DNA of 56,584 bases from an uncultured Succinivibrionaceae bacterium. Lineage in GTDB: Bacteria; Pseudomonadota; Gammaproteobacteria; Enterobacterales; Succinivibrionaceae. The notes below the pieces were generated by a model, which was given only the letters and a program-made list of their open reading frames with translations, made no database searches and had not been told where the DNA came from. The stretch spans positions 1-56,584 of the forward strand of contig CALXNU010000006.1 of assembly GCA_944389835.1 (NCBI GenBank), read 5' to 3'. Made by a program: the position numbers and the translations under genes. Shown one piece after another: positions 49,891 to 56,584 of the stretch. Numbering within the stretch: the stretch's first letter is position 1; each line of letters opens with the position of its first letter.

Positions 49891-51045
49891 GTGGATAAGT
49901 CAGATGTTGTGGTAGTGGCTGCCGGAGTCGGGTCTCGCATGGGTGCAAAAGTTCCTAAACAATATTTAAAACTTGGAAATTCCTGCATTCTAGAACGTAC
50001 TGTTAACGCCTTACTTGTAAGTGAAGCGGTAAGACGGGTAATAGTGGTTATTGCCAAAGACGATCCTTATTTTTCAGCTTGTACATTTCAAGATCCTCAA
50101 CGTGTTATTACAACTTTAGGAGGTAAAGAGCGCTCAGACAGTGTAAGAGCCGGTTTAGATAAAGTAGAAACCCCGTGGGTTATGGTCCATGATGCCGCTC
50201 GTCCTTTTGTTTTAGCAAAGGATGTGAATAATTTAGCGCTAAATTGTATGACGCAAGATTGTGGAGGTATTTTAGTTTCTAAAGTTGTTGATACTTTAAA
50301 AAGTGTTGAAAATTTACACATTGAAAATACTGTTGATAGAACAAAACTTTATCGCGCACAAACTCCACAAATGTTTAAAACCAAGGAGTTAAAAGAGGCT
50401 TTAGATAAGGCTTCAAAAGAAGGTTTACAGATAACTGATGAGGCTTCAGCTTTAGAGTTACAAGGACAAAAGCCTTTATGTGTACTTGCAAGTGCGCTTA
50501 ATTTTAAAATTACCGAGCCAGAAGATCTAAAACTTGCTCAAACTATCATTGATATACAAGAAGGATCTAATATGCGAATTGGACATGGTTTTGATGTACA
50601 TCGTTTTGGAGGAGAGGGGCCTTGTATTTTAGGTGGGGTTAAGGTGCCTTATGAACAAGGACTTATTGCTCACTCTGATGGTGATGTTGTAATTCATGCC
50701 ATTTGTGACGCTTTACTTGGAGCTTTAGCCTTAGGAGATATTGGCAAGTTATATCCAGATAATGATGATGCTTTTTTAGGTATTGATAGCAGAAAATTAT
50801 TACGCGACGTTAAAAATCGTATTAACAATTTGGGTTATCAAGTAGTTAATCTTGATGTAACAATTTTAGCTCAAGCACCTAAGATTGCTCCTTATTCTTT
50901 ACAAATGCGAGAGAATATCGCGCAAGATCTGGGCATTAGCTTAAATGAAGTTAGCATTAAAGCTACAACTACTGAAAAATTAGGCTTTACCGGTCGCAAA
51001 GAAGGTATCGCTGTAGAGGCTGTAACTTTACTTAAAAGGATCTAA
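49891..51045 (+). CDS. ispDF: fused IspD-IspF bifunctional isoprenoid enzyme
   Basis: One 384-residue frame encodes two steps of the MEP pathway. Residues 1 to about 222 are IspD, making CDP-methylerythritol: [25 protein letters not shown] and YRAQTPQMF are seen. Residues 228-384 are IspF, making methylerythritol cyclodiphosphate: GHGFDVHRF with metal ligands, [20 protein letters not shown] and [11 protein letters not shown]. Only a short QEGSN linker joins them. The IspF start is Met228 (ATG at 50572) and is preceded by AAGGATCT, so free IspF could also be made. GTG start after AAAGGAG. Confidence 0.94.
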   Translation: MDKSDVVVVAAGVGSRMGAKVPKQYLKLGNSCILERTVNALLVSEAVRRVIVVIAKDDPYFSACTFQDPQRVITTLGGKERSDSVRAGLDKVETPWVMVHDAARPFVLAKDVNNLALNCMTQDCGGILVSKVVDTLKSVENLHIENTVDRTKLYRAQTPQMFKTKELKEALDKASKEGLQITDEASALELQGQKPLCVLASALNFKITEPEDLKLAQTIIDIQEGSNMRIGHGFDVHRFGGEGPCILGGVKVPYEQGLIAHSDGDVVIHAICDALLGALALGDIGKLYPDNDDAFLGIDSRKLLRDVKNRINNLGYQVVNLDVTILAQAPKIAPYSLQMRENIAQDLGISLNEVSIKATTTEKLGFTGRKEGIAVEAVTLLKRI

Positions 51046-51047
51046 GT

Positions 51048-51674
51048 GTGAATATTTTCTCAACTTTATATGAAATTTGTATAAAACTTGCGAAGCATCC
51101 TAAAGCTCCTTGGTTTTTATGTATTAACTCTTTTATAGAGTCTATATTTTGGCCAATTCCGCCTGATGTAATGTTGGCACCGATGTGCCTTGCAAGGCCT
51201 AAACGTTCCTTATATTATGCATTATTAACTGTAATTACATCGGTTTTAGGTGCAGTCTGTGGCTATTATTTAGGTTATTTTATCTATGACCCGTATATTG
51301 CCGATTTTATAAATTGGCTAGGCTATAACGATGCCATGGCCACAGTTCGGGAATGGTTTACTTTAAAATATGGCATTTTAATGGTCTTTGTTGGAGCTTT
51401 TACTCCAGTTCCCTATAAAGTCATTGCCGTGACCACCGGTTTAGTAGCAGCTGAAAGTTACCTTGCCACTGGAAGTGTCGGGATGCTCACAATTCTTAAC
51501 TTCGTGTTAGTATCCTTTGTAGGCAGGGGTCTTAGATTTTTCTTAGAAGCTGGTATTATTATGTATGGTGGAGAAAGAATGGAGCGAGTGATAAGGCGCT
51601 ATATTGATATTATAGGTTGGGCGTGTGTTGCTCTTATTGCCATTTACATCGTATATAAATTAGTCTTAGGCTAA
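51048..51674 (+). CDS. yqaA: YqaA/DedA-like membrane protein (VTT fold)
   Basis: 208-residue membrane protein with about five hydrophobic segments. The conserved core is ESIFWPIPPDVMLAPMCLARP, GAVCGYYLGYF and GAFTPVPYKVIAVTTG, the Pro-rich reentrant pattern of DedA relatives. These are linked to lipid-carrier or membrane-lipid flipping. GTG start 2 bp after ispDF. In other gammaproteobacteria a yqaA-like gene also sits beside nlpD. The substrate is unknown. Confidence 0.85.
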   Translation: MNIFSTLYEICIKLAKHPKAPWFLCINSFIESIFWPIPPDVMLAPMCLARPKRSLYYALLTVITSVLGAVCGYYLGYFIYDPYIADFINWLGYNDAMATVREWFTLKYGILMVFVGAFTPVPYKVIAVTTGLVAAESYLATGSVGMLTILNFVLVSFVGRGLRFFLEAGIIMYGGERMERVIRRYIDIIGWACVALIAIYIVYKLVLG

Positions 51675-51683
51675 CTTAAGTTT

Positions 51684-51715
51684 AGAGATAAGACTTAAGT
51701 TAAGAGAGATAAGAC
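51684..51715. repeat. 21-bp-spaced direct repeats upstream of nlpD
   Basis: AGAGATAAGAC occurs at 51684-51694 and 51705-51715, each preceded by a CTTAAGTT-like stretch. Copies are 21 bp apart, two helical turns. A GACCTGA/TTCAGGTC hairpin follows at about 51712-51733. It may be a tandem binding site; ATAAGAC also occurs in the repeat before rpoE. Confidence 0.6.
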
Positions 51716-51750
51716 CTGAGTTACTTTCAGGTCAAGGGGAACATAACAAC

Positions 51751-51809
51751 AAAAGGAGGCGGCAATTCCTCCCTCATCTAAAATGGGGTCTCCTTGCCGC
51801 GAAATGATG
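51751..51809 (+). promoter_or_regulatory. SD-hairpin-AUG translation element of nlpD
   Basis: Second copy of the element seen before lepB. AAAGGAGG (51752-51759) borders the outer stem GCGGCAA (51759-51765) with TTGCCGC (51794-51800). The inner stem CCTCA (51772-51776) with TGGGG (51784-51788) closes a TCTAAAA loop. ATG at 51807 lies six bases past the stem, the same as at lepB. The alternative fold pairs GGAGG (51755-51759) with CCTCC (51768-51772). Compared with lepB, the first outer pair changes from A-T to G-C and the whole inner stem changes sequence while keeping pairing. Confidence 0.7.
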
Positions 51810-53063
51810 AACAAGTCTTTGAGCGTTTTATTAGGTTTTCTTTGCACTTCGCTTACAGTGATGGGCTGTGAAACCTCTAATCAGGATTACTCTCACTCTT
51901 CACGAGTAATAAATGCAACTACAACACCGCGGTATCAAACCTCAGGAGTTGCTCAAGATAGGGTATATATTCCAGGGCAAGGTGAGGTTTATGCCTCAAA
52001 TAATAATGCCTCTTACAATAATGCCTTGTTAACTGTGGAGGATTCTTCTTTAACCGAACCTGCTACACAAATTGTAGTTTATGACCCTAATGCTCAAAGC
52101 CAAAATCAAAACCAAAGCAAAAGTTCTGTTCAAACAAGACAGGTTTCAAGTTCTGAGGTTGGAGTAGTAAAACCATATATACCAACTGAGGTAAGTCAAG
52201 CAGATACTTATCAAGTGGTAAAAGGTGATACTTTATATTCTATTGCCTTCCGCTATGGCCTAGACTATAAAACCTTAGCTAAGAATAATGGTATTGAGCC
52301 TCCTTATAATATTGCAGTAGGCCAGCTAATTAAGCTTGATTTAAAAAAATCACAAGCAACCCCAACTTATACCGTAAAAAAAGGTGATACCTTATATTCA
52401 ATTGCTAAAGCAAATGGACAATCGGTGGCCTTTTTAGCAGGTGTCAATGATTTAAAGGAGCCTTATAACTTAAAAGTCGGCCAAGTTTTAGATCTTGCGC
52501 GCAATGAGGTTAAAGGTCAAAGTAGTACAACTGTAATTCCAGTTGCAGGTCAGACCCAAAAAGAAACTGATAAGCGTGCTGAGCAAAATACTCAAGCTGC
52601 AAGTGTAAGCTCTCAAAGCGTAGCCCAAAATAAAAATAACTCCCCCAAGACTCAAGAACCGGTGATTGTTAAAGGCAAGACACGCAAAGTAAGTGGTATT
52701 ACTTGGATGTGGCCTACTCAAGGTAAGATTATTGAGCAATTCTCTCTTGCCGAACAAGGCAATAAGGGGATTGATATTTCAGGCTCTCAAGGACAAGCTG
52801 TATTAGCAGCAGCTGACGGTCAGGTTGTGTATGCCGGAAATGCGTTGCGAGGCTATGGTAATTTAATTATTATCAATCACTCCGATGAATTCCTTTCAGC
52901 TTATGCGCACAATGATGCTCTTTTAGTCTCTGAAGGCCAAAAAGTAGTTAGAGGTCAACAAGTGGCGAGAATGGGCTCCACGGATGCTAAATCTACAAGA
53001 TTACACTTTGAGATAAGATATCGTGGACAATCGGTAAATCCATTAAGTTATCTGCCAAAATAA
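51807..53063 (+). CDS. nlpD: NlpD-like lipoprotein, activator of amidases
   Basis: Outer-membrane lipoprotein that activates AmiC to split daughter cells. 418 residues (E. coli 379). A signal peptide ends in the lipobox LTVMGC (Cys21). Two LysM domains follow (TYQVVKGDTLYSIAFRYG and TYTVKKGDTLYSIAKANG), then a Gln/Ser-rich linker and a LytM domain. Its zinc ligands are lost as in NlpD: NKGIDISG for HxGxD and LHFEIRY for HxH, so it is a non-catalytic activator. The AYAHND strand is kept. I start at 51807; ATG at 51804 is equally possible. Confidence 0.94.
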   Translation: MNKSLSVLLGFLCTSLTVMGCETSNQDYSHSSRVINATTTPRYQTSGVAQDRVYIPGQGEVYASNNNASYNNALLTVEDSSLTEPATQIVVYDPNAQSQNQNQSKSSVQTRQVSSSEVGVVKPYIPTEVSQADTYQVVKGDTLYSIAFRYGLDYKTLAKNNGIEPPYNIAVGQLIKLDLKKSQATPTYTVKKGDTLYSIAKANGQSVAFLAGVNDLKEPYNLKVGQVLDLARNEVKGQSSTTVIPVAGQTQKETDKRAEQNTQAASVSSQSVAQNKNNSPKTQEPVIVKGKTRKVSGITWMWPTQGKIIEQFSLAEQGNKGIDISGSQGQAVLAAADGQVVYAGNALRGYGNLIIINHSDEFLSAYAHNDALLVSEGQKVVRGQQVARMGSTDAKSTRLHFEIRYRGQSVNPLSYLPK

Positions 53064-53069
53064 GCAATC

Positions 53070-53090
53070 GGGGCCATAAGGCCCCACTAA
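53070..53090. terminator. hairpin between convergent nlpD and mutS
   Basis: GGGGCC/GGCCCC with an ATAA loop, then ACTAAAATTT. The stem is strong but the T tract is poor in both directions. Confidence 0.5.
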
Positions 53091-53105
53091 AATTTACTCG
53101 CTCCT

Positions 53106-55679
53106 TTAAGAATTTAGCTCTTGTTTTAATTGTGAAAGATAGTTTAAAGCCTCAAGAGGGGTGAGATTGTTAATCTCAAGACTTGCAATTTTCTCTTTAA
53201 GGGCAAGTAACTTTGGATCTTCTTTGACAATAACCTCAGTCTTTACTTGGGTGTCTTGTTTTTCTACAGGATTTTCTTTTGGAGTTTTATCTTGTATCGA
53301 ACCAATTATTTTTTTCGCCTCATTAATCACCGCAATCGGTAAACCTGCAAGCTTGCCTACCTCAACACCATACGAGTAGCTTTGACTTCCTTTTGTGGCA
53401 TGATAGAGAAAAATAATCTTTCCATGCTCTTCTAAAGCCTTAAAACACAGGTTAAAGATAAGATCAGGATAGCGCTCTTCTAAAGTATTAAGCAAAGCAT
53501 AGTGAGTTGAAAATAAAGTCATACATTTTAATTTTAAGACGATAAATTCAACTACGGCTTTTGCTATAGCCTCACCTTCCACCGAGCTTGTGCCACGGCC
53601 TACTTCATCCATAATCACTAAACTGTCTTTAGTGGCATTATTTAAAATTGAAGCAGTCTCCTCCATTTCCACCATAAATGTAGAACGTCCGGAGGCTAAA
53701 TCATCTGAGGCTCCAATTCTTGTGAAAATACGATCAATATTACCAATAAGCGCACTTTTAGCAGGTACAAATGAGCCGATGCGCGCTAGGATCGTAATTA
53801 AAGCAGTTTGTCTCATATAGGTTGATTTACCACCCATATTAGGACCTGAGATGACTAAGATCTTATGTGAAGTTAAATCCACATTGTTTGAGACAAAGGG
53901 TTTACTACTTAAAGCTTCAATAACTGGATGGCGACCTTCTTCAATCAGAATTTCTGCTTTATCAGAAAGTTTAGGTCGTACATAATCGTTTAAAAAAGCC
54001 ACCTTGGCAAAAGAGAGCATGACATCTAAAAAAGCTAAATTAGAAGAAAGCTTGGATAACTTATCAATTTGCTCTTGCATCTTTAATAAGATGTCCTCAA
54101 AAAGCTCTTTTTCAAGTTTTAAACTTTCTTCTTTAGCATTTAAAGTTTTCTCTTCAAGCTCTTTTAATTCTGGCGTGATATAGCGCTCACTATTTTTTAG
54201 AGTCTGTCGTCTTTGATAAGAGCTTGGAACTTCTGAGGATTGTAATTTTGAAACTTCAATAAAATAGCCTTGTACATTATTAAATCCCACCTTTAAGGTA
54301 GAAAGCCCGGTTTTCTTGCGTTCGCGCTCTTCAATACTACTGATGGTACTTTGCGAGCCGTTTAGAAGATCTCTTAATTCATCAAGTTGTGAATTATATC
54401 CTTCTGCGATCACGCCTCCATCACGCAAAAAGGTCGAGGGAATAGGGGCAATGGCCTCTTGTAAGAGCTTTTTTAGATCTTCTAATAAATCTAAATTTGA
54501 GGCAAATTCCTTAAGCTTTATATTCTTACTATTTATAAGCAGTTTTTTAATATTGGGAATAATGGCTAAAGCATCGCGAATGCGCGATAAATCTTTAGGG
54601 CGGGCCGTTGATAGGGCAACTCTTGCAATAGCGCGCTCAATATCCCCGCAGATTGACAATAAGTTTCCAAGCTCTTCATTTTGTTCATGGGCTAGTAAAG
54701 CTTCAACGAGATCTAAACGCTTTTCAATTTGCTTATTATCACGTAAGGGTTCAAGGATAAGCCGCTTTAATAACCTTGCCCCCATTGGGCTTGAGGTTTT
54801 ATCAAGTACGCTTACTAATGAGCCTTTACTCTCTCCGCGCAAATTAGTTAAAAGCTCTAAATTTCTTTGGGCACAGGCATCTAAATTTAAAGCTTGTGAA
54901 AACTCTTCTCGTCTTATACTTTTTATATGTTCAAGATTGGTATTTTGCGTGGTTTTAACATAGTTTAAAAGGGCCCCGGCTGCACAAATGCCTTCATCTA
55001 AATTTTCAATATCAAAGCCAAAGAGACTTTCGGTATTAAATTGCCGACATAAAAGCTCATAACACGATTGTAATTTAAAGTTCCAATCGGGGAGTTCTTT
55101 ATGACATGCGACCTGCTCAATAAGCTTTTTATCATCAAAACTTTCAGGGTAAATTAATTCAGAGGGGGTTTTGCGATCAAGATGGAGGCTTGCTTGCTTT
55201 GCGGTGCTGGCAATTGCAGTTGAAAATAAACCGGTATTAAGACTTAAACTTGCAATGCCATAATAATCTTTGCCTTTATAGATGGCGCAGATTAAATTGT
55301 CTTTATTGTCAGGGGCAATGCCTTCATCGGTTACGGTGCCTGGAGTGATGATCTTGGAGATCTTGCGCTCCATCATGCCTTTTTGCTCTTTAGGATCACC
55401 TACTTGTTCACAAAGAACTGCAGAATGTCCATTTCTTATAAGTTTAGCAAGATAGCTATCTACAGCATGAAAGGGCACTCCTGCCATAGGAATTGGCTCA
55501 CCATTGTTTGTGCCGCGTTTTGTTAAGGTTAAGTCTAAAAGTTCAGAGGCTTTTTTTGCATCGTCAAAAAATAGCTCATAAAAATCGCCTAGACGATAGA
55601 AAACTAAAGTATCTGGATATTGCTTTTTGATCTCCATGTACTGACGCATCATGGGAGTTAACTTATCGTTTTTACACAT
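53106..55679 (-). CDS. mutS: DNA mismatch repair protein MutS
   Basis: Mismatch sensor and ABC ATPase. 857 residues (E. coli 853). The N-terminal mismatch-binding [12 protein letters not shown] holds the Phe-x-Glu wedge. The core and clamp follow, then the ATPase with [25 protein letters not shown]-type [14 protein letters not shown] and FSTHY. The C-terminal tetramer segment is present. No strong ribosome site precedes the ATG. In E. coli rpoS lies near; here nlpD is the immediate convergent neighbour. Confidence 0.97.
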   Translation of the reverse strand: MCKNDKLTPMMRQYMEIKKQYPDTLVFYRLGDFYELFFDDAKKASELLDLTLTKRGTNNGEPIPMAGVPFHAVDSYLAKLIRNGHSAVLCEQVGDPKEQKGMMERKISKIITPGTVTDEGIAPDNKDNLICAIYKGKDYYGIASLSLNTGLFSTAIASTAKQASLHLDRKTPSELIYPESFDDKKLIEQVACHKELPDWNFKLQSCYELLCRQFNTESLFGFDIENLDEGICAAGALLNYVKTTQNTNLEHIKSIRREEFSQALNLDACAQRNLELLTNLRGESKGSLVSVLDKTSSPMGARLLKRLILEPLRDNKQIEKRLDLVEALLAHEQNEELGNLLSICGDIERAIARVALSTARPKDLSRIRDALAIIPNIKKLLINSKNIKLKEFASNLDLLEDLKKLLQEAIAPIPSTFLRDGGVIAEGYNSQLDELRDLLNGSQSTISSIEERERKKTGLSTLKVGFNNVQGYFIEVSKLQSSEVPSSYQRRQTLKNSERYITPELKELEEKTLNAKEESLKLEKELFEDILLKMQEQIDKLSKLSSNLAFLDVMLSFAKVAFLNDYVRPKLSDKAEILIEEGRHPVIEALSSKPFVSNNVDLTSHKILVISGPNMGGKSTYMRQTALITILARIGSFVPAKSALIGNIDRIFTRIGASDDLASGRSTFMVEMEETASILNNATKDSLVIMDEVGRGTSSVEGEAIAKAVVEFIVLKLKCMTLFSTHYALLNTLEERYPDLIFNLCFKALEEHGKIIFLYHATKGSQSYSYGVEVGKLAGLPIAVINEAKKIIGSIQDKTPKENPVEKQDTQVKTEVIVKEDPKLLALKEKIASLEINNLTPLEALNYLSQLKQELNS

Positions 55680-55764
55680 ATTATTAAGATAATCGCAAGG
55701 TTTTAAAACTAGGATTATAATTTCCTAAGACTAAGAGCTGAAAGAATAAGAGGCTATATTATAA

Positions 55765-56268
55765 ATGATCGACAATCTTAAATCTGCGGCTTTATTAGAG
55801 AAAGCTTTAGGCAAAGGGGTGGTCTTTGCTACTGCTGAATCTTGCACCGGAGGCTTAATTGCCGCTATGATCACTGAAATTCCAGGAAGTTCTAATTGGT
55901 TTGACAGAGGTTTTGTGACCTATACTAATCAAGCTAAAATGGATCTTTTAGGCGTTAAAGAAGACACCTTAAAAAACTATGGGGCAGTAAGTGAACAGAC
56001 GGTAAGGGAGATGGTGGCAGGGGCTCTTAAAAGAAGTCGTGCAACTGTGGCCGTAGCAGTAAGTGGTATTGCAGGTCCAGGAGGTGGCACTCCTGACAAA
56101 CCTGTAGGCACAGTGTGGGTTGCCTTTGGCATAAAAAATCAAGCGATAAAAGCTAGATGTTTGCATTTAAACGGTTCTCGTTCGCAAATTCGCAATCAAG
56201 TTGTAGATGAGGCTTTAAGAGGGCTTTTAGCTTGTGTAGATGGGGGATTTTTGTTAGAATACAAATAA
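55765..56268 (+). CDS. pncC: nicotinamide-nucleotide amidase (CinA C-terminal family)
   Basis: Deamidates NMN to nicotinate mononucleotide in NAD recycling. 167 residues (E. coli PncC 165). TAESCTGGLIAAMIT and the SGIAGPGGGTPDKPVGTVW motif are the family's active-site regions. The N-terminal molybdopterin-like domain of full CinA is absent. It precedes recA by 84 bp, as in E. coli. Confidence 0.95.
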   Translation: MIDNLKSAALLEKALGKGVVFATAESCTGGLIAAMITEIPGSSNWFDRGFVTYTNQAKMDLLGVKEDTLKNYGAVSEQTVREMVAGALKRSRATVAVAVSGIAGPGGGTPDKPVGTVWVAFGIKNQAIKARCLHLNGSRSQIRNQVVDEALRGLLACVDGGFLLEYK

Positions 56269-56352
56269 AACCAGTTTTACATAGATTTATTTAAATACAT
56301 TAAATATTTATACTAGTAACGTCTTTTTCTTATCCGATCGGAGTACTTTTTT

Positions 56353-56584
56353 ATGGCTGAGCAACGCGCAAAGACTGCCAAGGGCAAAGAGGAAACTAAT
56401 TCTCGTTTAGCTTCAAATCTTAGTGCAGATCCTAAAAAGCAAAAAGCTTTAGAAGCTGCAATGGAGCAAATTGAGCGACAATTTGGTAAAGGTGCAATTA
56501 TGCGCTTAGGCCAAGGGGAGCTTGAAGATATTGAGGCTATTTCCACCGGTTCTTTAACTCTTGATTTAGCTCTAGGCGTAGGCG
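56353..56584 (+). CDS. recA: recombinase RecA, 5' part (runs off the window)
   Basis: The first 77 codons are visible. After a short basic, Lys/Glu-rich start they read [23 protein letters not shown] and [16 protein letters not shown], the RecA N-terminal helix and the lead-in to the P-loop. The N terminus is about 15 residues longer than in E. coli. CGGAG lies 10 bases before the ATG. No CTGT-N8-ACAG LexA box is visible between pncC and recA. Confidence 0.97.
   Translation, partial: MAEQRAKTAKGKEETNSRLASNLSADPKKQKALEAAMEQIERQFGKGAIMRLGQGELEDIEAISTGSLTLDLALGVG

Noticed and set aside
54316..54963. 215-codon open frame on the plus strand
   Set aside because: Entirely antisense to mutS. The product is Ser/Arg-rich low-quality sequence with no domain or ribosome site; a frame shadow.

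Overview
The window is about 56.6 kb of AT-rich chromosome from a gammaproteobacterium. It has the S10, spc and alpha ribosomal operons in the E. coli gene order, an rpoE-rseA-rseB-lepA-lepB-rnc-era-recO run, yggS-proC-yggT, rlmD-relA, ftsB-ispD-ispF, a YqaA-type gene beside nlpD, and pncC-recA. LpxH, NlpD, an L,D-transpeptidase and an MscK-type channel show a Gram-negative envelope. QueH and a 2[4Fe-4S] ferredoxin suggest an anaerobe. A host-associated anaerobe such as a Succinivibrionaceae member fits, but that placement is inference; no rRNA or tRNA gene is present to test it.

Layout: 1-73 is the 3' end of a group II intron, abutting trxA. 87-11364 holds housekeeping genes on both strands (trxA, yhhQ, polA, lpxH, ppiB, cysS, ybjD, yicC, pyrE, queH). 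11461-27013 is the ribosomal superoperon, with three recognisable promoters, an S10-type leader and an S4-type alpha leader. The alpha part carries two rpoA genes on either side of rplQ. 27025-32885 has a small orphan gene, an L,D-transpeptidase, parC, yggS-proC-yggT and a ferredoxin. 32890-36165 encodes the large mechanosensitive channel. 36547-44137 is the envelope-stress sigma-E unit followed by lepA and lepB-rnc-era-recO. 44191-51674 carries rlmD, relA, pyrG, ftsB, a fused ispDF and a YqaA-like membrane protein. 51751-56584 carries nlpD, mutS (reverse), pncC and the start of recA.

Three observations stand out. (1) The two RNA polymerase alpha subunits have diverged in complementary ways. 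Copy 1 lost the Arg-Arg pair and surrounding surface used to bind beta but keeps the region used to bind beta-prime. Copy 2 is the reverse. Both keep an intact DNA- and activator-binding C-terminal domain. This predicts an obligate alpha1/alpha2 heterodimer with fixed orientation. (2) lepB and nlpD share an unusual translation-initiation element: a strong Shine-Dalgarno, then a two-part hairpin, then the start codon six bases beyond. The hairpin bridges an otherwise hopeless spacing, and in both copies the Shine-Dalgarno can alternatively pair with a CCTC stretch inside the element. Compensatory base changes support a structured RNA. An origin from a transposon-end or REP-like hairpin is a live alternative. 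(3) DNA polymerase I has lost all four catalytic acids of its proofreading exonuclease domain.

Smaller oddities are low-complexity tails on S11, L15 and S3, an ispD-ispF fusion, the absence of rpoS between nlpD and mutS, the absence of rseC, and no E. coli-type LexA box before recA.
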